Positions 14,351-22,125 of a stretch of 49,710 bases of DNA are shown piece after piece (within the stretch, counting starts at the first letter, position 1; each line of letters begins with the position of its first letter). The translations under genes were made by a program, and so were the position numbers. The notes beneath the pieces are model-generated. The model was not told the origin of the DNA. It saw only the letters and a program-made list of their open reading frames with translations, and did no database searches. The DNA is from Thermoleophilia bacterium (GTDB lineage: Bacteria > Actinomycetota > Thermoleophilia > Gaiellales > Gaiellaceae), in the NCBI GenBank assembly GCA_025929425.1, contig JAICME010000003.1, positions 1 to 49,710 on the forward strand, given 5' to 3'.

Positions 14351-17300
14351 GTGAGGATTGCGGACAAGCTTCCGACGGTTCGCGCGCTCGGCCGCGTCGC
14401 GGCCGCAGCGATGCTTCTGCGTGCGATCTTGCGGCGTGGGAGCGCGCGTGAGGAGCGGCGTGCCTTCACGACCCAGGAGCTTCAGAGCGTCAGCCGGGTC
14501 GCAGACCAGATGGCGCGGAGCGTCGACGTCGAGGGGGTCGCGAGGACGCTGCTCGACGAGCTCGCGGAGCTGTTCGACGTGGCCTTCGTCGCGCTCGCGT
14601 TCGTCTCGGACGATCGGCGCGAAGCAGCCGGCTACCTCGCGCGTTCGAACGGGGAGGACGTCGACTGGTGGCGAGACGTGCGCCTCGACCTCGAGCATGA
14701 GCCTTCGGGAATCGCCAGCACCGTCTTCGAGGCCTCGGCGCTCGCCGTCTACGACGCCGAGGGGTCGGGCGTCGTCAGCGCACGGCTCGCCGCGGCCGTC
14801 GGGGCGAAGAGCGCCGCATTCGTCCCGCTGCTCGTCAAGGAGCGCGTGATTGCGGTGATCTCGGTCGCGACTCTCGAGGAGCACCGGGTCTTCACGAACG
14901 AGGACCTGGCCGTGATGCAGACGCTCGCCACGGAGGCGGCCTCCGCCCTCGAGCGGCTGCGAGCGGGCGTCGCGCTCGAAGAGGCCCTGAAGCGAAACGA
15001 GGAGCAGCTGGCGCAGCAGTCCGCACTCCTGCGCGCCGCGCATGTCCTCAGCAGCGAGCTCGATCTGGCCGTCGTGCTGCAGCGACTCGCGGATCAGCTC
15101 GCCGAGCTCCTCGATGCGGACGCCGCGGACTGCTACCTCCTCGACCGCGACCGCGGGCATTTCCGCTGCGTGGCGGTGCACGGCTTCGCTCGCTCGCTCG
15201 TCGGCTTCGAGTTTCCCGCCGCCCACGGCCTGGCCGGAGCAGCCGCCCGTGAGGGCCGGCCGCTGATCGACAGCGCCTACGGCGAGATCGCCTCGCCGGT
15301 CCCGCACCCCGCCTACGACGGCTTCACGGATGTGATCGCGGCCCCCATGTTCTGGAGCGACGAGGTGCTCGGCGTCCTGGGCGTCGGCCGGCGCGAGGGG
15401 CGCCGCTTCGAGCAACAGGATGCGAACGTCCTGGAGGCGTTCGCCGGTCTCGCGGCGCTCGCGCTGCGCAACGCCGAGATGTTCACGCAGCGCGCGCGCC
15501 AGGCCCGGATCCAGCGGGGCTTCTACCGGATCGCATCGGTTCTCGGCCAATCCCTTTCGCGCGCGGCGACGCTCGAGGCGATCGCGCAGGCAGCCGCGGA
15601 GGCTCTGGGCGGCAGCTCGGCGGCCGTCCTCGTGCCCTCACGAGGGAGGCTCGAGGCCGTCGGGACGTACGAGCTCCCGGAGGATCTCGAGAGCATCTTC
15701 GAAGGGCCTGCAGCCGAACAACAGGGGCCGCTCTTCCGCGCGGCCGCCGACGGGCGCATCCTCGTCTCTTCCTCCATCGCCGACGACGAGCGGTTGCTCC
15801 CCGATCTACGGACGACCGCAGCTGCCCACGGCTACCCCTCGCTGATCTCCGTGCCGGTCGACTCGCCCCGCGAGGCGGGCCGGGGGGTCGTCCTCATCTT
15901 CTTCGACGAGGAGCGCTCGTTCTCGGACGACGACCTGGAACTCGCGCGGCATCTCGCCGACGCGACGCGCGGCGCGCTCGAGCGCAGTGAGCTGTTCGAG
16001 GCCGAGCGTGCGGCGCGCGCTCTCGCCCAGCAGCTGACACGCACCGGCCGGCTGCTCACGAGCGAGCTCGATCCGGCGGCGGTGCTCGACGAGGTGGTCG
16101 AGCAGGCGCCCGCGCTCGTCAATGCCGACGCGGGGGCATTCCGGCTACTCGAGGGCGAGGAGCTGGTCGTGACCGCCGCCGGTGGACCCGGAGCGGACGC
16201 CGCCCTCGGCTCTCGCAGCCCGGCGGGCGGCTGGTTGTCCGGCGATGTCGTGCAGTCGGGGACGCCGCTTGCGCTCGCGCAGGCCGGCGAAGACGATCGG
16301 CTGCGCGGGCTCGACCCGATGCTCCAGGCCGGTCATTCCGCCTTCCTCGGCGTTCCGGTTGGCGGGGCGGATGGGACGACGCTGGGCGTCCTTGCGGTCT
16401 ACGCCTCCGTCGCTCGCGAGTGGCGTGAGGAGGAGATCGAAGCGCTCCTCGCCGTCGCTGCGAGCACCTCTGCCGCGCTCGCGAACGCCGAGCTCTACCA
16501 GCGTGTCGCGCTCGAGCGCGAGCGGTCGGTCGCGATCCTCGCCAACACCGCCGACGGGATTGTCGCCGTCGACCGTGACGGCAAGGTCGTCCTCTGGAAC
16601 AGCGCCGCCGAGGGGATCACCGGTATTCCCGCCTCGGCCGCGCTCGGCCGCACGCCTGTCGACGTGTTGCAGCGCAGCCTCGAAGCACCTGACGGCGGCG
16701 TTCGCGGCGACCGGCTCGTGTCGATCACGCGCGGCCGCGAGGAGGTGTGGCTGTCCGTCACCGAGGCGGTTATGCGGGACCCCCTCGGCGCCGTTGCAGG
16801 CCGCATCTTCGCCTTCCGCGACATCTCCGGAGACAGGCTCGTCGAGCAGGTCAAGTCGGACTTCGTGAGCACGGTGTCGCACGAGCTGCGCACGCCGCTC
16901 ACGTCGATCTACGGCTTCGCGGAGACCCTCCTCCGCCAGGACGTCATGTTCGGTGAGGAGGAGAGGCAGACGTTCCTCCGTTACATCGCCTCCGAGTCGC
17001 AGCGGCTGACCGCGATCGTCGACACGCTCCTGAACGTGGCCCGGCTCGACACCGGCGATCTCCAGGTCAACCTCGCCGAGACGGACGTGCGGGACGTCGT
17101 CGGCCAGGTGCTCGAGACGGTTTCTGAAACCGACGGCGCTGGGCACCGGTTCGTCGTGGAGCTACCCGACGAGCCGCTGGCGGCGAGAGCCGACCCCGAG
17201 AAGCTGCGGCAGGTGTGCTCGATCCTCGTCGACAACGCTCTTCGCTACTCGCCGGACGGCGGGACGGTGACGGTCGGTGCCGAGCGGCACGACGACAGGG

Positions 17301-17566
17301 TCGAGGTCAGCGTCGAGGACGAGGGGATCGGCATCCCGCTGGCCGACCAGGAGCAGATCTTCCGCAAGTTCTACCGCGGGGCCGACGCAGAGTTGCGGGC
17401 GGGCGCCGGCGGGACGGGGCTCGGCCTCTTCATCGCGCGCGGTCTCGTGACCGCGATGGGTGGGCGGATCTGGGTTTCCTCGGAGGAGGGAGAGGGCTCG
17501 CGCTTCGCGTTCGAGCTTCCCGCGGCAGTTGCCGCTCAAGCCCCGACGCCCGGTGGACGAGAATGA
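14351..17566 (+). CDS. multi-GAF, PAS-containing sensor histidine kinase
   Basis: A 1071-residue soluble sensor kinase; the GTG at 14351 is chosen because of GAGG upstream and a TACAAT box, whereas the longer frame from 14108 crosses a terminator. Four GAF-like domains are seen at roughly 43-203, 233-376, 387-547 and 567-715, separated by helical linkers such as EEALKRNEEQLAQQSALL. A PAS domain follows (about 726-825, ILANTADGIVAVDRDGKVV). HisKA contains the phospho-acceptor His in TVSHELRTPLTSIYGFAE (about 842). HATPase has the N box (ILVDNALRYS, about 960), EDEGIGIP (about 987) and GGTGLGLFIARG (about 1020). No membrane helix except a weak segment at the very N-terminus, so sensing is probably cytoplasmic, of small molecules or redox state. 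It overlaps its response regulator by 4 bp. Confidence 0.9.
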   Translation: MRIADKLPTVRALGRVAAAAMLLRAILRRGSAREERRAFTTQELQSVSRVADQMARSVDVEGVARTLLDELAELFDVAFVALAFVSDDRREAAGYLARSNGEDVDWWRDVRLDLEHEPSGIASTVFEASALAVYDAEGSGVVSARLAAAVGAKSAAFVPLLVKERVIAVISVATLEEHRVFTNEDLAVMQTLATEAASALERLRAGVALEEALKRNEEQLAQQSALLRAAHVLSSELDLAVVLQRLADQLAELLDADAADCYLLDRDRGHFRCVAVHGFARSLVGFEFPAAHGLAGAAAREGRPLIDSAYGEIASPVPHPAYDGFTDVIAAPMFWSDEVLGVLGVGRREGRRFEQQDANVLEAFAGLAALALRNAEMFTQRARQARIQRGFYRIASVLGQSLSRAATLEAIAQAAAEALGGSSAAVLVPSRGRLEAVGTYELPEDLESIFEGPAAEQQGPLFRAAADGRILVSSSIADDERLLPDLRTTAAAHGYPSLISVPVDSPREAGRGVVLIFFDEERSFSDDDLELARHLADATRGALERSELFEAERAARALAQQLTRTGRLLTSELDPAAVLDEVVEQAPALVNADAGAFRLLEGEELVVTAAGGPGADAALGSRSPAGGWLSGDVVQSGTPLALAQAGEDDRLRGLDPMLQAGHSAFLGVPVGGADGTTLGVLAVYASVAREWREEEIEALLAVAASTSAALANAELYQRVALERERSVAILANTADGIVAVDRDGKVVLWNSAAEGITGIPASAALGRTPVDVLQRSLEAPDGGVRGDRLVSITRGREEVWLSVTEAVMRDPLGAVAGRIFAFRDISGDRLVEQVKSDFVSTVSHELRTPLTSIYGFAETLLRQDVMFGEEERQTFLRYIASESQRLTAIVDTLLNVARLDTGDLQVNLAETDVRDVVGQVLETVSETDGAGHRFVVELPDEPLAARADPEKLRQVCSILVDNALRYSPDGGTVTVGAERHDDRVEVSVEDEGIGIPLADQEQIFRKFYRGADAELRAGAGGTGLGLFIARGLVTAMGGRIWVSSEEGEGSRFAFELPAAVAAQAPTPGGRE

Positions 17567-18048
17567 CAAGTGAGATGGATGGGAATACACGGCCGATGCC
17601 GGATGGAGGTCAGGTGCGCGTCCTCGTGATCGACGACGAGGCGCCTATCCGCCTGCTTTGCCGCGTGAACCTCGAGGCCGAGGGGATCGAGGTGCTCGAA
17701 GCGGCCGACGGCAGGAGCGGGCTCGACCTCGCGCGGGCCGTGCATCCCGACGGCGTGCTGCTCGACGTGATGATGCCCGGTCTCGACGGCTGGCGGGTGG
17801 CCGAGGAGCTGCTCGAGGATGCCGAGACGCGTGGCATCCCGATCATCTTCCTCACGGCGCGGGCCGAGTTTCGCGACCGCGCTCGTGGGCTCGACATCGG
17901 CGGTGTCGACTACGTGACGAAGCCGTTCAACCCGCTCGAGCTCGCGCCGCTCGTTCGCGACCTGCTCGACCGGATCGACCGTGGCGAGCGCGACGAACTC
18001 CGCGGCGAGAAGCTCGCCGAGCTGCGCTCGCTCATCGAATCCGAATAG
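17563..18048 (+). CDS. single-domain (REC) response regulator
   Basis: A 161-residue protein with one receiver domain. The acidic pocket is D24-D25 (LVIDDEAP), the phospho-acceptor D68 (VLLDVMMPGLDGW), the switch Thr T98 (IIFLTARAE) and Lys K120 (YVTKPFNPLEL). After the REC domain only a short helical tail remains (DRIDRGERDELRGEKLAELR), with no DNA-binding domain, so output is through protein interaction or phosphotransfer. The ATG overlaps the kinase stop (ATGA), giving a clear cognate pair. The 3' end overlaps the convergent nucleotidase gene by 17 bp. Confidence 0.92.
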   Translation: MTSEMDGNTRPMPDGGQVRVLVIDDEAPIRLLCRVNLEAEGIEVLEAADGRSGLDLARAVHPDGVLLDVMMPGLDGWRVAEELLEDAETRGIPIIFLTARAEFRDRARGLDIGGVDYVTKPFNPLELAPLVRDLLDRIDRGERDELRGEKLAELRSLIESE

Positions 18049-19342
18049 TCGAGAGCTTCTCCTCGACGGCCTCGCGGATGATCGTGGGGAAGTCGTAGCG
18101 CACCGAGAGGCTCCAGTCGGGTTCGACCAGCCGGCCGTACGATTCGAGCTCGTAGTCGGTAGCCGCGACGACGTATGTCCGCTCCGGTTCGAGACGGCTC
18201 GCGTCGCCCGCGACGTGAAGGGGCCCACGCGGCACGCCGCGGAGTGAGTGGTCGGTCGTCTGCCGGAAGGCGGGATCGTTTCCCTTCTCGAGCATTCGGG
18301 CGACCTGCGCCCCGGTGAGCTCGGTCACTGCCGGGTTCGCGGTCGAGTGGCACGCCTCCCACAGAGCACCGCGACGCAGGGGCCCGGCCGGAAGCGGATA
18401 GTCCAGCAAGGCGGCGGAGGTCGCGAGGCCGATCTCGGCGTGCATCCGCTCACGAAGCATCTCGGTGATCCACTGGGCGTCGAGCGGACCGTCGAGCTCA
18501 GCGATCACCTCGTCCAGTGAGGCTTCCAGGCTTCGCTCGGCCTCTGCCAGTGCCTCGAGCACGCGCGGATGCGGCGGCACGTCGTCTTCGACCGGGATGA
18601 CCGACGCGTGGATCTCGTTGTCGATCACGTCGACGCGCCCCAGATGCTCGGCGAACTTGCCGGCCTGAACAATCGTCACGGAGCCGATCCGCTCGCCCTC
18701 CGGGAGCAAATTGTGCGAGTGGGCGCCGATGATGAGGTCGACCTCGCCCTGCACGCGCTCGGCGAGCTCCGGGTCGATCGTTGCGACGTCGAGGTTGGGG
18801 GCAACTCGCTGGTAGCCGAGGTGTGAGAGGCACACCACGAGCTCGGCTCCGGCGGCGCGGAGTTCGCGGGCGCCGTTGAGCACTTCCTCGACCTCGTCGG
18901 TCGGACGGATCCCGTAGTCGATCTCGCTGCCGAGGAAGCTCAGAAAGGGATCAGTGACACCCACGAATCCGACCCCGTCGATCAGCGCAGTAGCCTGCAC
19001 GCCTTCGACCGGGGCGAGGTTCGCGAGCAGCAGTGGATAGCTCGCGGCCAGCGCCTGAGCGGGGATGACTTGCGGGCCGTAGCGAAGCCAGACCGCGTTT
19101 CCGACGACCGAGACCTCGCAGCCCGCGGCCGAGAGGAGGCGGTGCATCGCGACGCCCTTCGTCAGGTTCGAGAGCCGCGTCGTCGTTTCCTCGACGTCGC
19201 CGGCATCGACGTAGATCACGCGGTGCGGCGTCTCGGCGCGGATCCGCTCGACCAGTGTGGCGACACGTGCGATTCCCTCGACCCGGCCGTGAATGTCGTT
19301 CGTGTGAAGGATCGTGACCCGCACCGTCGGCACGATACGCAC
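18032..19342 (-). CDS. 5'-nucleotidase/2',3'-cyclic phosphodiesterase-like metallophosphoesterase
   Basis: A 436-residue protein of the UshA/CpdB family. Metal-binding motifs are ILHTNDIHGRVEG (D and H), VDAGDVEET (D), LVVCLSHLGYQ (H) and LIIGAHSHNLL (HxH). The C-terminal substrate domain begins about residue 290 (EIGLATSAALLDYPL) and includes TELTGAQVARMLEKGNDPAF. Two points are unusual. The third motif, normally GNHE(F)D, reads VVGNAVWLRYG: the metal-ligand Asn is kept but the catalytic His is Ala. Also no signal peptide is visible, although family members are usually exported. Activity may therefore be altered. It ends convergent with the response regulator. The annotated start gives MRIVPTVRVTILHTNDIHG. 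Confidence 0.8.
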   Translation of the reverse strand: MRIVPTVRVTILHTNDIHGRVEGIARVATLVERIRAETPHRVIYVDAGDVEETTTRLSNLTKGVAMHRLLSAAGCEVSVVGNAVWLRYGPQVIPAQALAASYPLLLANLAPVEGVQATALIDGVGFVGVTDPFLSFLGSEIDYGIRPTDEVEEVLNGARELRAAGAELVVCLSHLGYQRVAPNLDVATIDPELAERVQGEVDLIIGAHSHNLLPEGERIGSVTIVQAGKFAEHLGRVDVIDNEIHASVIPVEDDVPPHPRVLEALAEAERSLEASLDEVIAELDGPLDAQWITEMLRERMHAEIGLATSAALLDYPLPAGPLRRGALWEACHSTANPAVTELTGAQVARMLEKGNDPAFRQTTDHSLRGVPRGPLHVAGDASRLEPERTYVVAATDYELESYGRLVEPDWSLSVRYDFPTIIREAVEEKLSTIRIR

Positions 19343-19373
19343 GTTCGACGAGCGACCTTACACTGGGCTCTCT

Positions 19374-19448
19374 CGGGACGTAGCTCAGCCTGGTTAGAGC
19401 GCCCGCTTTGGGAGCGGGAGGCCGGCAGTTCGAATCTGCCCGTCCCGA
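19374..19448 (+). tRNA. tRNA-Pro (TGG)
   Basis: Acceptor arms CGGGACG/CGTCCCG, anticodon stem CCCGC/GCGGG with loop TTTGGGA giving anticodon TGG, and T-loop TTCGAAT. Discriminator A; CCA not encoded. Confidence 0.95.
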
Positions 19449-19486
19449 TTCCGCAACCGGATCGCGGCCAGCCTCGTTGCCCCGAC

Positions 19487-20515
19487 ATGCGCGCACGCGA
19501 GCAGGTTGACGGCACGCGGCCCGTCCCAGACGAGGCACTGCTCGAGGAGCAGGCCGGGCACGAGCCGATGCCGCAGCCCGAACGGGAGGAGCCGCGGCTC
19601 GAGGATCCCGGCCTGCGCGATCTGTCCTTCCGCGACTGGCGGGCGATCCTCGTCCGTGCCGTCAAGGAGTTTCTCGACGACAACGGGACGATGCTCGCGT
19701 CGGCGCTCGCGTACTCGACCTTCTTCGCGATCCCATCGGTGTTGCTCGTGGTGGTCGGCGCCTTCACGCTCATCGCCGGGCCGCACACGATCGACACGTT
19801 GATGGCGCACTTCTCCAACGTCGTCCCGAGCCAGGCCACGCACCTCCTCGGCGGGAGCCTGCACCGGCTCGACCAGCATCCGTCGACCGGGCTGACGATG
19901 ACGATCGTCGGCGCCGTGCTCGCCCTCTGGTCGACGACGGGGGCCATGACGTCGTACATGACCGCTCTCAATCTCGCCTACGAGCGAAAGGACGGCCGGT
20001 CCTTCATCCGCAAGCGTGTGATCGCGGTCGAGCTGGTCGCAGTGATCGGTTTCGCGTTCCTGCTCGTGGCCGTGCTCCTCATTTTCGGGCCGCCGGTCGA
20101 GCGCTTCGTCGCGGGACACGCCGGACCGGTTTCCGGTGCGGTCGGCTGGATCTGGTGGATCGCGGAGTGGCCGATTCTCGTCGCGGGGCTCCTGACTGCA
20201 TTCGCGACGCTCCTCTACCTCGGGCCGGACGTCGCGCATCCGCGCTGGCGCTTCGTGACCCCTGGCTCGGTCTTCGCGGCTGTGGTCTGGCTCGCGGCCT
20301 CGGGCGCCTTCGCGGTCTACACGTCGATGTTCGGCTCCTACAACAAGACCTGGGGGTCTCTCGCGGCGGTGATCATCATGCTCACCTGGCTCTGGCTCGC
20401 GGCGATAGCGCTGCTGCTCGGCGCCGAGATCAACGCCGAGGCCGAGCGGAGCCGGGAGCTGCGCCAAGGGCAGCCGGCCGAGCGCCGGCTCCTGGCGCCG
20501 ACGCGTTCGAGCTAG
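19487..20515 (+). CDS. YihY/BrkB-family inner membrane protein
   Basis: A 342-residue protein starting at ATG 19487, shortly after tRNA-Pro. An acidic, proline-rich cytoplasmic N-terminus (about 1-50) leads into the family core: RAVKEFLDDNGTMLASALAYSTFFAI, then about six membrane helices with GAVLALWSTTGAMTSYMTALNLAYE, LLYLGPDV...WRFVTPGSVFAAVVW and YNKTWGSLAAVIIMLTWLW. These are the signature stretches of YihY/BrkB (once misannotated as ribonuclease BN). Function is unresolved; serum-resistance and transporter roles have been proposed for relatives. The 3' end overlaps the convergent CtaG gene by 86 bp. Confidence 0.88.
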   Translation: MRAREQVDGTRPVPDEALLEEQAGHEPMPQPEREEPRLEDPGLRDLSFRDWRAILVRAVKEFLDDNGTMLASALAYSTFFAIPSVLLVVVGAFTLIAGPHTIDTLMAHFSNVVPSQATHLLGGSLHRLDQHPSTGLTMTIVGAVLALWSTTGAMTSYMTALNLAYERKDGRSFIRKRVIAVELVAVIGFAFLLVAVLLIFGPPVERFVAGHAGPVSGAVGWIWWIAEWPILVAGLLTAFATLLYLGPDVAHPRWRFVTPGSVFAAVVWLAASGAFAVYTSMFGSYNKTWGSLAAVIIMLTWLWLAAIALLLGAEINAEAERSRELRQGQPAERRLLAPTRSS

Positions 20516-21227
20516 GGGTGAACGCTCCGCTCGCCTGCTCGTCGGCCAGGAAGCGCAACAGGTAGGCGGCGAAAGCCCCGAAGAACACGAGCGCTTCCTC
20601 GGCCGCCATCGTCACGCCCGCGATCTGCTGGTCGGCGAGCGGGGTCGGGCCCCAGGTTCTCGGCGCATGGACGTAGAAGGGGTAGATCGCGCGGGGGATC
20701 AGGGCGAGGAGGAGGCCGAGCGGCGACGAGAGCACGAACGCAGCGAAGAGATACGCGGCCTTCGCTCCCGCCGAGCGCTTGCCGTGCACGACCGGCCACC
20801 ACACGCAGACTCCGGCGGCGAGGTAGGTCACATGCTCGACGTGCAGGAGCGAGTGCGGGTGCCGAAGCGCCGTGTCGTAGATCCACGGCAGGTGCCACGT
20901 GTAGTACACGGCGAGCCACAGCGGTAGTGCGACGAACGGCCGAAAGAGGGGGAAGCCCGAGGCCCGATCGGCGATCCGGGACGGGATCGCGAGCAGAAGA
21001 AGCGCGGGAGCCCACTCGGCGAGAACGACGTTCTGCAGCAGGTGCGCCCAGAGGAACGTGTGGTTCGCGAGGGGCTCGAGCTCGGTGGCGAAAGCGGCGA
21101 AGACGAGGACGACGCCGAGAGTCCCGGCGACGAGACGTGGCCGCGACACCCGGTTACCCCGAGCCGCGAGCGCGAGCCCTGCCGCCAGTGCCGGCGCAAG
21201 CCCGATCGCCTCCGCCGAGGGGTGCAT
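20430..21227 (-). CDS. CtaG-like cytochrome c oxidase assembly membrane protein (caa3 type)
   Basis: A 265-residue protein with about seven membrane helices. Histidine-rich segments LANHTFLWAHLLQNVVLAEW, YYTWHLPWIYDTALRHPHSL and HVEHVTYLAAGVCVWWPVVH match the caa3_CtaG family, linked to assembly of the CuB/heme site of cytochrome c oxidase or copper handling. C-terminal DQQIAGVTMAAEEALVFFGAF also fits. The last about 30 residues are low-complexity Ala/Pro/Arg and lie antisense to the YihY coding end, so the functional protein may end before the overlap. No oxidase subunit genes are nearby. Confidence 0.85.
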   Translation of the reverse strand: MHPSAEAIGLAPALAAGLALAARGNRVSRPRLVAGTLGVVLVFAAFATELEPLANHTFLWAHLLQNVVLAEWAPALLLLAIPSRIADRASGFPLFRPFVALPLWLAVYYTWHLPWIYDTALRHPHSLLHVEHVTYLAAGVCVWWPVVHGKRSAGAKAAYLFAAFVLSSPLGLLLALIPRAIYPFYVHAPRTWGPTPLADQQIAGVTMAAEEALVFFGAFAAYLLRFLADEQASGAFTPSSNASAPGAGARPAALGAAPGSARPRR

Positions 21228-21250
21228 CTCGCTACCGTACCCACCGCTCC

Positions 21251-21321
21251 GCGGGTGTAGCTCAATGGTAGAGCCCTAGCCTTCCAAGCTAGTTATGCGG
21301 GTTCGATTCCCGCCACCCGCT
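21251..21321 (+). tRNA. tRNA-Gly (TCC)
   Basis: Acceptor arms GCGGGTG/CACCCGC, anticodon stem CTAGC/GCTAG with loop CTTCCAA giving anticodon TCC, and T-loop TTCGATT. The 3' half is antisense to the last codons of the thioredoxin gene at 21293. Confidence 0.95.
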
Positions 21322-21664
21322 CCTCCTCCGCCGGCGCACCGTGCTTCTCGATCACTTCGTCGAGGAAGCTGCCGATCGTGCTCGCCGGGTGTGCGCCGAT
21401 GAACCCGATGACCGGCTCGCCGTCGCGGAAGACGGCAACGGTGGGGATGCTCTGGATCCCGTAACGGGCTGCGAGGGCCTGCTCGGTCTCGACGTCGATC
21501 TTGGCGAGGGCGAGCTCGCCGTCGCGCTTCGCGACCTCCGACTCGATTGCCGGGCCGAGAGCGCGGCACGGGCCGCACCAAGCGGCCCAGAAGTCGACGA
21601 CGACCGGCAGCTCGTTGGAGCGCTCGATGACCTCGCTGTCGAACGTCTGGCTGGTGACATCCAT
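21293..21664 (-). CDS. thioredoxin-family protein
   Basis: A 123-residue thioredoxin with W-C30-G-P-C33 (VVVDFWAAWCGPCRALGPAI), AARYGIQSIPTVAVFRDGEP with the cis-Pro, and a longer acidic C-terminal tail than the copy at 9678. The start at ATG 21664 is preceded by GGAAAGGA. The gene ends inside tRNA-Gly on the opposite strand (29-bp overlap), so the last residues (ERVAGIEPA) are antisense to the tRNA. It lies 38 bp downstream of the ArsR gene and is probably controlled by it. The ArsR/thioredoxin pairing and nearby glutaredoxin and DUF302 genes suggest a thiol-stress role. Confidence 0.9.
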   Translation of the reverse strand: MDVTSQTFDSEVIERSNELPVVVDFWAAWCGPCRALGPAIESEVAKRDGELALAKIDVETEQALAARYGIQSIPTVAVFRDGEPVIGFIGAHPASTIGSFLDEVIEKHGAPAEEERVAGIEPA

Positions 21665-21702
21665 CTCTGATTCGTCCTTTCCGTTGTGTGCGCTGAGGTA
21701 GT

Positions 21703-22044
21703 TCAGGGAGTCGGGCCGCCGATGAGGGCGGCGAGGGAGGAGAGCTGGGTTTGAAGCGATCCGCAGACCTGCTCGCAGAGCGCGAACACGCCCTCGTCCG
21801 CGATCCCGTAGTAGACGTGGTTTCCGTCCTTGCGGCGGTGGACCATTCCGGCGTCGGCGAGCACGTTCAGGTGCTTCGAGACGTTCTGTTGCCCTGCGCC
21901 GAGCTGCTCCGCGATGGCGTTGACGCTCAGCTCGCCGTCCCGGAGCAGGTCGAGCATGCGCACCCGCAGCGGGTCGGCCAGGACGCGGAAGCGCCGGGCG
22001 ATCAGCTCGGCGAGATCCTCGGGGAGTGGGTGGGGAACGTTCAT
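21703..22044 (-). CDS. ArsR-family regulator with a Cys pair
   Basis: A 113-residue ArsR/SmtB regulator. RFRVLADPLRVRMLDLLRDG is the N-terminal helix pair, LGAGQQNVSKHLNVLADAGM the recognition helix, and RRKDGNHVYYGIAD the wing. Its only two cysteines are C-terminal (ALCEQVCGSL, CxxxC). This spacing is not the classic arsenic-site CVC, and could act as a redox or reactive-sulfur switch (inference). It starts 81 bp from the divergent MMPL transporter, across an AT-rich operator-like region, and is followed by a thioredoxin gene on the same strand. Confidence 0.88.
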   Translation of the reverse strand: MNVPHPLPEDLAELIARRFRVLADPLRVRMLDLLRDGELSVNAIAEQLGAGQQNVSKHLNVLADAGMVHRRKDGNHVYYGIADEGVFALCEQVCGSLQTQLSSLAALIGGPTP

Positions 22045-22125
22045 CGCGTTGGAGTCTAGCAAACTGTATAGTTGTAGAGTAGTGTAGTATCCGGATCGGA
22101 TGAAAGCGAACCCCAAGGAGACTCC
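22045..22125. promoter_or_regulatory. divergent AT-rich promoter region with short inverted repeat
   Basis: This 81-bp gap is by far the most AT-rich stretch nearby. It contains AACT-GTAT-AGTT (22062-22073), then TAGAGTAGTGTAGTAT. AAGGAG before the GTG at 22126 is the ribosome site of the MMPL gene. It is likely the control point for both transcripts by the ArsR protein. Confidence 0.5.
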
